Assembly (NCBI GenBank): GCA_964358645.1
Contig: CAYHPW010000002.1
Span: 1-64,000 of the forward strand
DNA length: 64,000 bases
From: JBBTDV01 sp038042605
Lineage (GTDB): Bacteria; Bdellovibrionota; UBA1018
Direction of reading: 5' to 3'
Part shown: positions 9,043 through 16,360 of the stretch, one piece after another
Numbering within the stretch: position 1 is the stretch's first letter
Layout of the letters: the number at the start of each line of letters is the position of its first letter
Notes under the pieces: model-generated
The model's database searches: none
What the model saw: only the letters and a program-made list of their open reading frames with translations
Told to the model about the DNA's origin: nothing
Position numbers and translations under genes: made by a program

Positions 9043-9346
9043 CCGAGTCCACCTCTCCTAAGCTATTCGGATTTTTCTTTGTAAAGATGAAGCATGCTGC
9101 ATTAGGTCGGGTATTGTGTCAGGACTTTGACTGAGTTAACCACGGCAAATTTTCATTCATCTGCATTGGTCGCTGAACTTAGGGGCCAACCAGCTTGGTC
9201 AAAAATGACCGGATTTTCGCCACATTACAGATGGATAAGATCCTGCGTGAATTATCAACTCACTTCATTGCCGCTATATCTTGTTTCGCAACTCAAACGC
9301 ATTACAGCGCGCTTATGTAAGAATCCTTAAAGGACCAAGCGTGGCA
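9043..9346. other. 304-base non-coding stretch upstream of the kinase gene
   Basis: I see no convincing gene here; small open frames have no good ribosome site or family resemblance. It should hold the kinase promoter (minus strand). A perfect inverted repeat GGTCA-AAAA-TGACC lies at 9197-9210 and could be a regulator site. The segment at 9102-9141 (TTAGGTCGGGTATTGTGT, then GGACTTTGACTGAGTTAACC) partly matches 10627-10676 upstream of ettA, suggesting an old dispersed repeat flanking the DUF2934-ppk2 pair. Confidence 0.4.
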
Positions 9347-9559
9347 TCACTGCCTGGCTTTGTAGTTCGCAGGCCTCTCTTTAGAGGTGTACGTGGTCTT
9401 GGTTGCCACGGTTTTTTTATCGCGCGTGGTGCGGAGTTCTGTTTCAGCTCGCAGCCAGTCCTCCACCTCGTGTCCATTTGCCTTGCCGCGGGCGAGGTAA
9501 AGTTCGTATGCTTTGCGCGCGATAGTGTTGTGATCAAATTCAGATTTTGGGTTATTCAT
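9347..9559 (-). CDS. DUF2934 family small protein
   Basis: A 70-residue hydrophilic protein. The N-terminal half, HNTIARKAYELYLARG then GHEVEDWLRAETEL, matches the DUF2934 pattern (A-x-x-A-Y-x-L-Y-x-x-R-G, then G-x-x-x-x-D-W-x-x-A-E). The C-terminal tail is basic and probably disordered. The role of the family is unknown; members are small and widespread in proteobacteria. A good ribosome site, GGGAGAA, precedes the ATG. It lies 67 bases downstream of ppk2 on the same strand and may be co-transcribed with it. Confidence 0.75.
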   Translation of the reverse strand: MNNPKSEFDHNTIARKAYELYLARGKANGHEVEDWLRAETELRTTRDKKTVATKTTYTSKERPANYKARQ

Positions 9560-9626
9560 ATTTCATTCTCCCGGTAAGGAATAAGATAAGCGCTAATGCT
9601 TCAGTCCGCAATATTGATTCGCGGCC

Positions 9627-10544
9627 TTATGCTGCTTTTTTCTTCTTATCTTCATTCTTATCGTTTTGCAGTACGTGCTCGCCCTTTTCGAAGATGTCTT
9701 TGGCTTTTCCGACAATCCGCGTGTCGAGTTTACCGATTTGTTTTTCGGATTTATCTGAATATGACAGGCTGTGCAGCACATACCTGATGCAGTTCACCCT
9801 CGCTCGTTTCTTGTCGTCAGCTCGGACAACTGTCCATGGAGCATCGGCAGTATCGGTATAAAAGAACATCTCTTCCTTGGCGCGCGTATAATCCTCCCAC
9901 TTATCCAGTGAGGCGAGGTCGACCGGGCTTAGCTTCCATTGCTTAAGTGGGTCGTTGTGCCGCTCAAGGAAACGTTTTTTTTGCTCTTCCCTGGAAACAG
10001 AGAACCAGAATTTAAAAAACCTTATACCACTGTTAACTAGCATCCGTTCGAGTTCCGGGACCTGGCGGAGAAATTCCAGATGTTCCTCCGGCGTACAAAA
10101 TCCCATGACCCGTTCGACACCAGACCTGTTGTACCAGGAGCGGTCGAAGAGGACGATTTCACCAGCCGTTGGAAGACGCGCTATATAGCGTTGAAAGTAC
10201 CATTGCCCGCGCTCGCGGTCAGATGGTTTTTCCAGCGCTGCCACGGTCGCGCCTCTGGGGTTAAGGTGTTCCATGAAGCGCTTGATCGTGCCTCCTTTTC
10301 CGGCGGCGTCTCTGCCTTCAAAGATAACCACGATTTTCTCACCGTGCTTTTTAACCCAGTTCTGCATTTTTAGAAGTTCTATCTGAAGGCCTTCTTTATT
10401 CTCCTCGTATTCCTTGCTCTTCATTTTTTTGGGCATCGGCGCTAGGAAGAACTTTGCTCCAGGCTTCAGACCGTGTTTGTTTTTTTTCTTTTTCTTGAAA
10501 TCAACCACCGTGACATTTGGCGGAAGTTTACGTGACTCTCCCAT
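9627..10544 (-). CDS. ppk2: Polyphosphate kinase 2 (PPK2)
   Basis: A 305-residue cytoplasmic kinase that transfers phosphate between polyphosphate and nucleotides, usually making NTPs from NDPs (class I). The Walker A motif is FEGRDAAGKGGTIKRF around residue 75, the lid-related ERGQWYFQRY follows, and Walker B is VLFDRSWYNRSGVERVMGFC around residue 130, as in canonical one-domain PPK2. The length is typical. The N-terminal 40 residues and the C-terminal tail (KNEDKKKKAA) are Lys-rich extensions, which may help hold polyphosphate. GGGAG lies nine bases before the ATG. A DUF2934 gene follows on the same strand. Confidence 0.93.
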   Translation of the reverse strand: MGESRKLPPNVTVVDFKKKKKNKHGLKPGAKFFLAPMPKKMKSKEYEENKEGLQIELLKMQNWVKKHGEKIVVIFEGRDAAGKGGTIKRFMEHLNPRGATVAALEKPSDRERGQWYFQRYIARLPTAGEIVLFDRSWYNRSGVERVMGFCTPEEHLEFLRQVPELERMLVNSGIRFFKFWFSVSREEQKKRFLERHNDPLKQWKLSPVDLASLDKWEDYTRAKEEMFFYTDTADAPWTVVRADDKKRARVNCIRYVLHSLSYSDKSEKQIGKLDTRIVGKAKDIFEKGEHVLQNDKNEDKKKKAA

Positions 10545-10657
10545 TTGGCTGTCTCCCTTTAATTAATATATCGGCGTATGGCGAAAAAACTTAGGTCGGG
10601 CTCTGCGCCTCGAAGAGGGTTTTGCGTTAGGTCAGGTATTTTGTAATGAATTTGCCA

Positions 10658-10710
10658 GACTTTGATTGTGTTATCCCTGTGCGTAAGCACTATACGTAAC
10701 TATCAAAGTC
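10658..10710 (+). promoter_or_regulatory. Possible structured leader upstream of ettA
   Basis: GACTTTGAT at 10658-10666 is perfectly mirrored by ATCAAAGTC at 10702-10710. Inside lies a second hairpin, GTGC-GTAA-GCAC (10679-10690), with a GNRA-type loop. The outer right arm ends just before the weak ribosome region (GGGTAT) of the ABC-F gene at 10726, so folding could limit translation. This is a prediction from visible pairing only; no promoter was identified upstream of it. Confidence 0.35.
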
Positions 10711-10725
10711 GGGTATATGGCTTTA

Positions 10726-12408
10726 ATGGCACAAAAATTCTCTTTCACGATGATAGGCGTGGGGAAGATTTACCCACCAAACAAACAGGTGTTACGTGAT
10801 ATCTATCTGTCGTTTTTTGATGGCGCTAAGATAGGCGTCTTGGGCCTGAACGGGGCTGGCAAATCAACGCTCCTTCGCATAATGGCCGGACTTGAGACGA
10901 ACTTTAACGGGGAGGCGCGACCAGGCGACGGCATAACGGTTGGCTTTCTCCAGCAGGAGCCAAAGCTAGATAACACTAAAACGGTGCGTGAAGTTGTGCA
11001 AGAAGGCGTTGGCGCAGTGGCCTCGTGGCTAAAAAGATTTGAGGAGATCAACACTGCTTTCGCCGATCCGGAATTGGATCCCGATAAAATGGAAAAGCTC
11101 CTCGCCGAGCAGGCCGAGATACAAGAGAAAATCGAACATGCAGGCGGCTGGGACCTTGACCGCAAGCTTGACATTTCAATGGACGCGTTAAGACTGCCGC
11201 CACCGGATGTAAACATTCAGCATCTTTCTGGAGGCGAGCGAAGGCGCGTGGCCTTATGCCGCCTACTGATTCAAAAGCCGTCTCTGCTTTTGCTCGACGA
11301 ACCAACCAACCACCTTGATGCTGAATCAGTCGCATGGCTTGAGCGCTTCCTTAAAGAATACCAAGGCACCGTGGTGGCGGTGACGCATGACAGGTATTTT
11401 CTTGATAACGTGGCAGGCTGGATACTTGAGCTTGACCGCGGCCACGGGATCCCGTGGGAAGGCAATTATTCGTCCTGGCTGGATCAGAAACAAAAACGAC
11501 TTGAGCTTGAAGAAAAGCAAGAAACCAAGCGGCAAAAAACACTTGAGCGCGAACTGGAATGGGTCAGGATGAGCCCGCGCGCCAGACAAGCCAAAAGCAA
11601 GGCGCGCATATCTGCGTACGAACAACTGCTCAGCGAGGAAGGGGCTCGCAGAATGGAGGAGATGGAAATTTACATCCCGCCGGGACCAAGGCTCGGAGGC
11701 GTCGTGATTGAAGCCAACAAGATCAGGAAGGCATACGGTGATAAGGTATTGTTTGATGATCTTTCATTCAACATCCCGCCGGGAAGTCTCGTTGGCGTGA
11801 TTGGTGGCAACGGTGTGGGGAAGACCACACTCTTTCGAATGATAACCAGCCAGGAAAAGCCCGACCAGGGCGTGATCCGCATAGGCGATACTGTAAAACT
11901 GGGTTATGTCGATCAGGCACGCGACTCGCTGGATGGCAACAAGACTGTTTGGGAAGAGATCTCCGGCGGAAAGAATGAAACAATAATGCTTGGCAATCGC
12001 GAGATACAATCACGTGCATATTGTGCGCGGTTTAATTTCACGGGAGCCGACCAGCAGAAAAAAGTGGACATGCTTTCTGGAGGCGAGCGCAACCGCGTGC
12101 ATCTAGCTAAGATGCTAAAATCCGGCGCAAACGTGCTTCTTCTTGACGAACCAACGAATGACCTCGACGTTAACACGCTTAGGGCGCTTGAAGAGGCTTT
12201 GCTTGGCTTCGCTGGATGCGCGATAGTCATCAGCCATGACAGGTGGTTCCTAGATAGGATTTGTACGCATATAATAGCTTTTGAAGGCGACAGCCGGGTT
12301 GTGATGTTTGAAGGCAACTTCAACGAATACGAGGAAGACAAAAAGAAACGTCTTGGCGCTGAAGCCGTAGAGCCGCACAGGGTGCGGTTTAAGAAGCTTT
12401 CGTCATAG
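10726..12408 (+). CDS. ettA: ABC-F translational factor EttA
   Basis: A 560-residue soluble ABC-F ATPase that binds the ribosomal E site and adjusts early elongation to energy state. It has two ATP-binding cassettes: Walker A GLNGAGKST and signature LSGGERRRVALCRLL with LLLLDEPTNHLD in the first; GGNGVGKTT, LSGGERNRVHLAK and LLLDEPTNDLD in the second. The linker contains RQAKSKARISAYEQLL. The start of homologues (MAQ..., then VGKIYPPNKQVLRDI) matches the ATG at 10726 rather than the in-frame ATG at 10717. The length fits EttA and there are no membrane segments. The leader before it can form a hairpin. Confidence 0.93.
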   Translation: MAQKFSFTMIGVGKIYPPNKQVLRDIYLSFFDGAKIGVLGLNGAGKSTLLRIMAGLETNFNGEARPGDGITVGFLQQEPKLDNTKTVREVVQEGVGAVASWLKRFEEINTAFADPELDPDKMEKLLAEQAEIQEKIEHAGGWDLDRKLDISMDALRLPPPDVNIQHLSGGERRRVALCRLLIQKPSLLLLDEPTNHLDAESVAWLERFLKEYQGTVVAVTHDRYFLDNVAGWILELDRGHGIPWEGNYSSWLDQKQKRLELEEKQETKRQKTLERELEWVRMSPRARQAKSKARISAYEQLLSEEGARRMEEMEIYIPPGPRLGGVVIEANKIRKAYGDKVLFDDLSFNIPPGSLVGVIGGNGVGKTTLFRMITSQEKPDQGVIRIGDTVKLGYVDQARDSLDGNKTVWEEISGGKNETIMLGNREIQSRAYCARFNFTGADQQKKVDMLSGGERNRVHLAKMLKSGANVLLLDEPTNDLDVNTLRALEEALLGFAGCAIVISHDRWFLDRICTHIIAFEGDSRVVMFEGNFNEYEEDKKKRLGAEAVEPHRVRFKKLSS

Positions 12409-12428
12409 TACTTTGCACATCCCGTTTA

Positions 12429-13001
12429 TTAAGAAGGTTTAGTGCCTTTCGCGGCGTTTCTCTTGGCTGCGAACATGGCCATCTGCCGGATCGTATCACG
12501 GAGGGCTTGTAGATGGGCTTCGTCATTAATATCGCCTAATCCTAGCTCGTGTAGCGCCATGCCAGATATTGGAACACCGTAACGGCGTAGAAAGTAATTG
12601 CTCGCAAGAACCGCGGTCCTGCGATTTCCATCCTCGAAAGAATGCGCCTTAACCAATCCAACATATACGCCTACTGCGGCATCTATCACCACACTACTTT
12701 GGGCACTGCTTTCGGCGAGCTCCGTAGCCTTATGCAGGTGTTCGCGCGCGGCTATTACTGGATCCGCCATAAGAGTCAGTGTCTTTGTGCTGCCAGAAGG
12801 TGTTTTTATGGTTACCGTCTCTTGCTCTTGGCGCCATGGATCCCCTGATTTGCCTGTTATTATGTTATTAAGCCTGGCAAGTTCCGTAGTGGTAAGCAGA
12901 ACCTTATGGTCCGCCATGCTGTCGGAGACTTCAAGAGCACGTTCAAAACGAGCCATCTCAAGCTGTTTCTTTAAAGAAGCTGCGCCGTCTTTGTCTTCCA
13001 T
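12429..13001 (-). CDS. Fic/Doc-family protein
   Basis: A 190-residue protein with the Fic core motif HSFEDGNRR around residue 120. Most Fic enzymes transfer AMP to a target using HxFx(D/E)GNGR; here the usual Gly before the last Arg is Arg. This resembles Doc toxins, which carry Lys there and act as kinases on EF-Tu. An N-terminal extension of about 60 residues precedes the fold and could be regulatory; I do not see a clear (S/T)xxxE(G/N) inhibitory motif. No Phd-like antitoxin gene lies next to it. AAGGA lies five bases before the ATG. It converges on ettA and may be a solitary Fic regulator rather than half of a toxin-antitoxin pair. Confidence 0.85.
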   Translation of the reverse strand: MEDKDGAASLKKQLEMARFERALEVSDSMADHKVLLTTTELARLNNIITGKSGDPWRQEQETVTIKTPSGSTKTLTLMADPVIAAREHLHKATELAESSAQSSVVIDAAVGVYVGLVKAHSFEDGNRRTAVLASNYFLRRYGVPISGMALHELGLGDINDEAHLQALRDTIRQMAMFAAKRNAAKGTKPS

Positions 13002-13123
13002 CCGTATCCTTCATATTTAAAATACAAGCCGACAGGCCATGTTGCTACAAAATTTTATAAGGATTCATTTCGTAGCGGTGGGTTTCTATGGTAATAGCAA
13101 CGACGTTGAACAAGGAGATGGAA

Positions 13124-13318
13124 ATGACAGAAGCTACTACAGTCAGCACGGAAAAACCTGTATTATCAAGACGACGTCTCAGGGCGGATGGCAGGAAAAA
13201 ACGCAAGCTTAAACTTAAGACCGACAAAGAATACTCCAAGGCATATTTTGAGGCCAAATCAAAACGTTCCGCGGAAAAAAAATCCGCTTTCCGCAAGAAA
13301 AAGAGCAAGAAAAAATAA
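13124..13318 (+). CDS. Small, very basic protein
   Basis: A 64-residue protein of unknown function. The first dozen residues are Thr/Glu rich, and the rest is packed with Lys and Arg (RRRLRADGRKKRKLKLK, ending KKKSKKK), so it probably binds nucleic acid or polyphosphate. An upstream ATG at 13088 is in frame, but AAGGAG at 13112-13117 sits six bases before the ATG at 13124, which I choose. It stands alone between the divergently transcribed Fic gene and the converging pncC gene. Confidence 0.6.
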   Translation: MTEATTVSTEKPVLSRRRLRADGRKKRKLKLKTDKEYSKAYFEAKSKRSAEKKSAFRKKKSKKK

Positions 13319-13330
13319 ACCCGCAGGGGC

Positions 13331-13900
13331 CTAACTGCTCTTGACAGGGAGTCTGCCGAAGATCCCTTCAATCGCCATATCAAGCGCGCTCTTTGCAAAA
13401 AAAGATTTGTTTTGTAACCGGTCGAATGTTGCTGGCGCGCATATTCTTTTTGTGGTGGTAGGTTTGTCTTTTATCGCTAGCCCAACAAAGCATAATCCAA
13501 CTGGTTTTTCAGCAGAGCCACCCGAAGGCCCAGCAATGCCTGTTGTGGAAATGCAGATCAGGCGTTTGTTCTTGTATTCATCATATTGAGCGGCGTTTGC
13601 CATAAGTTTAATACCTCCATCAGCAAGAGCTTGCGCCACCTGCGGTGAAACAGCGCCGCTGCTTGACAGCGTCTCCGGTGGAACGCCAAGCACGGTATGT
13701 TTTATGTTGTTGTGATAAGCTATCATCCCGCCCCAAAATGCGTTTGATGAGCCCGGTACATCAGTCAGCGTGCTTGCGATTAATCCGCCAGTGCAGGACT
13801 CGATGGTGAATACAAGGTAGTTCAATCTCGCGGATTCCTTGATAAACTGCTGTGCTGTTTTTTCTATTCTGAATAGATCTGTTTTGCGTCTTGAAAACAT
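13331..13900 (-). CDS. pncC: Nicotinamide-nucleotide amidohydrolase (CinA C-terminal domain)
   Basis: A 189-residue enzyme that deamidates NMN to nicotinate mononucleotide in pyridine nucleotide salvage. It is the stand-alone C-terminal CinA domain (PF02464): ESCTGGLIASTLTDVPGSS, GGMIAYHNNIKHTVLGVP, GAVSPQVAQALADG, then TTGIAGPSGGSAEKPVG. The N-terminal MoaB-like domain of full CinA is absent, as in E. coli PncC. An upstream TTG start at 13930 is open, but GTGAGGG just before the ATG at 13900 favours the shorter form. The C-terminus has a short extension (KSFFAKSALDMAIEG) that is normal for the family. Confidence 0.9.
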   Translation of the reverse strand: MFSRRKTDLFRIEKTAQQFIKESARLNYLVFTIESCTGGLIASTLTDVPGSSNAFWGGMIAYHNNIKHTVLGVPPETLSSSGAVSPQVAQALADGGIKLMANAAQYDEYKNKRLICISTTGIAGPSGGSAEKPVGLCFVGLAIKDKPTTTKRICAPATFDRLQNKSFFAKSALDMAIEGIFGRLPVKSS

Positions 13901-14049
13901 ATTTGCCCTCACTGCAAACACATTAAACAACTGACTTAAATACTGATATCTATTTTTTTTGTATATAACAGCATAACTACCTGTATTTTATCAAATTAAT
14001 GCATGGCATCATGAATGCACTACCCTTAAAGAAGATGGAGTTAAGGGTT

Positions 14050-14553
14050 ATGAAAAACTTACGCAGTTATCGTTATAATACAGGTGCCATCCTTATAGTT
14101 GCCGGTATGTTTGGTTTATTGGTTAATCAAAGCCTTGCGGCCACTACTGGCAATATAACTATTTCTGGCGTTGTAAGCGCAGCAACGGCCATCGTAGTGA
14201 ACTCAGTTGCTGGATACAACAGCCTCGATCTTTCCACTACAGCTTCTGATCAAGCGGTGGCAAACGTTCGCGAGATCAACAATACGACCAATGGTTACAC
14301 CGTAACATTAACTTCACAAAATTCAGGTCTTTTAAAGAACGGAACGCTTGGTTCCGTGAGTTACTCGGCCAAGTATAACGGCTCATCGGTTTCGCTATCA
14401 AGCACGCCGGTCACCATCACTAACGGCGCTGCTTCAAACAGCGTAGTGAATGTGGTGAAATCTTTTCAAATCAGCTATACCGGCACGGCTGCAAGCAACC
14501 TCATGGTCGGCACTTACAGTGATACGCTTACATTCACAATAGCGGCTAATTAA
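14050..14553 (+). CDS. Exported beta-rich protein, possibly fimbrial-like
   Basis: A 167-residue secreted protein. Residues 1-32 form a signal peptide (hydrophobic core ILIVAGMFGLLV, cleavage after QSLA). The mature part is almost all Ser, Thr, Val, Gly and Asn in alternating beta pattern, with NGYTVTLTSQNSGLLKNG and GTYSDTLTFTIAAN at the end. This fits an Ig-like sandwich such as spore-coat-U or CS1-type pilin subunits, but no chaperone or usher gene is near, so the assignment is only structural. In-frame ATGs lie at 13999, 14011 and 14035; GGAG nine bases before the ATG at 14050 and the signal peptide decide the start. A 7-bp hairpin follows at 14583-14611. Confidence 0.65.
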   Translation: MKNLRSYRYNTGAILIVAGMFGLLVNQSLAATTGNITISGVVSAATAIVVNSVAGYNSLDLSTTASDQAVANVREINNTTNGYTVTLTSQNSGLLKNGTLGSVSYSAKYNGSSVSLSSTPVTITNGAASNSVVNVVKSFQISYTGTAASNLMVGTYSDTLTFTIAAN

Positions 14554-14582
14554 GTTTGGGATAAACCTGGGTACATGCGACA

Positions 14583-14611
14583 GGCTGGGGGTACTACCGG
14601 TGCTCCCAGCC
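14583..14611 (+). terminator. Hairpin after the exported beta-rich protein gene
   Basis: GGCTGGG at 14583-14589 pairs with CCCAGCC at 14605-14611 around a 15-base loop. No T-run follows, so it may be a weak terminator or an mRNA-stabilising end. It lies between the exported protein gene and the site-2 protease gene. Confidence 0.4.
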
Positions 14612-14648
14612 TTCCATACAGGTTCCATAATTGCAGACTTTTATCGAC

Positions 14649-15782
14649 ATGAAAGGTTTGCGCAGCTGGAAAATTATGACGATCCGTGGTGTTGAAATAC
14701 GGATCCACGCAAGCCTGCTTTTCATCCTTGTCTACGTAATTGCGATAGCGAGCATCCAGTTTCCGCTCGTGGTGCGGGAAGCCGGGTTCGGCATAGATGA
14801 AGTAAGAGGCGGCCCGCTTATTTGGAGCATGGTATTCGCGCTATGCCTCTTTGCATCAGTTATCTTACATGAACTTGGACATGCCGTTGTGGCGCAGTCG
14901 CTCGGTGTGCGCGTGCGTTCGATCATCCTGATGATGCTTGGCGGGATCGCGGAAATGGAGCGCATACCTGAAAAGCGCTATGCTGAATTCAAAGTCGCGA
15001 TTGCCGGCCCAGCCGTCAGCTTCGGTTTGGCTGCGCTGCTATTCATAATAAAATCCAACACCGATTTACCTGAACTTGTTTTTTTCAGTCATTGGCTTGG
15101 CAGGGTCAATCTCGTACTTGGTATTTTTAATGTGCTGCCTGCTTTTCCCATGGATGGTGGGCGAATACTAAGGTCTATTATCTCAGCTCGTAAAGGTGCG
15201 CTCAAGGCCACTCAACTAGCGGTGAGCGTGGGAAAAGCGTTTGCATGGGTTTTTGGCATAATCGGGTTTCTTCAGTTCAATATCCTGCTAATGCTGATTG
15301 CATTTTTTATTTATACCACCGCACAGAGCGAGATGTTCCTCTCTCTTGGCAAGGACATGATCAAGGGGATAAGAGCCGGAGATATAGGAGTCCGCACAAA
15401 AGTAATTGATGATAGCGAGATGCTCAGCCGTGTCGTTGATGAAATAATCAAAAGCGAGAACCTTGTGTTCCCGGTAAGTGTAACTTCCGGTGAATCGGCG
15501 GTCGTGGGTATAGAAGAAATTAAACAAGTTCCACGCGAAAAATGGTCCATTGTGCGTGTCAGGGATGTCATGGAAAAAGTGCCCAAGGCTGTTGATGTTT
15601 CAGCTTTGCTGGAAGACATACTAAGTGATTTTGCATTTGCTCCAAGCGGTGTATTGCCGCTGTATGATCATGGTGTGCCTGTCGGGATTATTAGGTATTC
15701 AGATTTGATGCGTAGAGTCCAATTGAGACTTCTACAACGCCAGCCTGAACAACCACAAGAAGTACAAGATAAAGCCGCATAA
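14649..15782 (+). CDS. Site-2 protease family membrane metalloprotease (M50) with C-terminal CBS-like region
   Basis: A 377-residue inner-membrane protease that cleaves substrates within the membrane. The N-terminal part (about 1-215) has several membrane segments, the zinc motif HELGHAVVAQ near residue 76, and the second signature NVLPAFPMDGGRI near residue 164, where Asp completes the zinc site. Residues 235-360 look like a weak pair of CBS domains, as in the SpoIVFB-like/Rip3 subgroup. A TTG start at 14631 is open, but MKGLRSWKIMTIRGVEIRIH matches the usual family start, so I choose the ATG at 14649; no clear ribosome site supports either. Confidence 0.88.
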   Translation: MKGLRSWKIMTIRGVEIRIHASLLFILVYVIAIASIQFPLVVREAGFGIDEVRGGPLIWSMVFALCLFASVILHELGHAVVAQSLGVRVRSIILMMLGGIAEMERIPEKRYAEFKVAIAGPAVSFGLAALLFIIKSNTDLPELVFFSHWLGRVNLVLGIFNVLPAFPMDGGRILRSIISARKGALKATQLAVSVGKAFAWVFGIIGFLQFNILLMLIAFFIYTTAQSEMFLSLGKDMIKGIRAGDIGVRTKVIDDSEMLSRVVDEIIKSENLVFPVSVTSGESAVVGIEEIKQVPREKWSIVRVRDVMEKVPKAVDVSALLEDILSDFAFAPSGVLPLYDHGVPVGIIRYSDLMRRVQLRLLQRQPEQPQEVQDKAA

Positions 15783-15900
15783 TTATCTAATAAAATTAAA
15801 TACTTATTTTACATAACTAATTTTGTTGAGTATATAACACAATATGTCATAATCATATCAATAAAGTTAATTGGTACTTATGTAGGACGTTGGCTAGAAA
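15783..15900. promoter_or_regulatory. AT-rich promoter region of the metzincin-like lipoprotein gene
   Basis: The 118 bases are very AT-rich. TTAAATACTTATTTT is followed by GTATATAACA at 15830-15839. The same GTATATAACA occurs at 13961-13970 before the exported beta-rich protein gene, also after a TTAAATACT element. A shared promoter type is plausible but unproven. Confidence 0.3.
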
Positions 15901-16359
15901 ATGTTATTAAGATTTAAGATTCTAATTACTTTGTTTTTGCTTATAACTGGGTGCGGCAAAGCGCCAGTTGTGGATGTTGGCGAGTTTGAGCCATATGTAA
16001 ATCGCTTTGAAGCACGTTCCGCCATGGTAGGCGCACCGATCAGAATTGAGCAACTCATTATCAAGTTTGGTGAAATGGAGAGCCCCACTGAACGTGGTAT
16101 TTGTGAGATATTGGGGGACAATACACCGACAATAAAAATTAACAAGGAAGCTTGGGATACAATGACTGAGGAAGAAAAGGAGTCACTTATATTCCACGAG
16201 ATGGGTCACTGCGTGCTCAGACGAAAACACAAAAAAGAAATGGACGCAAACGGCCAGCCAGTGAGCCTGATGAGCCCTTATATGATCGACCCCATGATAT
16301 ACAAATACAACGCGAAATATTATTACAAGGAGCTGTTTTCGAGCGCCCACGAATTCTGA
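15901..16359 (+). CDS. Metzincin-like zinc metalloprotease lipoprotein
   Basis: A 152-residue lipoprotein. The signal ends in a lipobox (LLITGC, Cys near residue 18). The zinc motif is FHEMGHCVLRRKH around residue 99 (HExxH, with a further His seven positions on), followed about 15 residues later by SLMSPYM, which resembles the Met-turn of metzincins. The spacing to the third His is one longer than in classic HExxHxxGxxH metzincins, so zinc binding should be tested. It is probably anchored in the outer membrane facing the periplasm. The gene stands alone and converges on purH. Confidence 0.75.
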   Translation: MLLRFKILITLFLLITGCGKAPVVDVGEFEPYVNRFEARSAMVGAPIRIEQLIIKFGEMESPTERGICEILGDNTPTIKINKEAWDTMTEEEKESLIFHEMGHCVLRRKHKKEMDANGQPVSLMSPYMIDPMIYKYNAKYYYKELFSSAHEF

Positions 16360-16360
16360 G

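Noticed and set aside
9127..9330. Plus-strand open frame between the kinase and DUF2934 genes
   Set aside because: No convincing ribosome site, no recognisable protein pattern, and it faces the DUF2934 gene; I treat the stretch as non-coding.
12598..13020. 140-codon plus-strand frame overlapping the Fic gene
   Set aside because: Antisense to the Fic gene, which carries a clear catalytic motif.
14631..14648. TTG start for the site-2 protease
   Set aside because: The family-type N-terminus begins at the ATG at 14649 and there is no ribosome site for the TTG.
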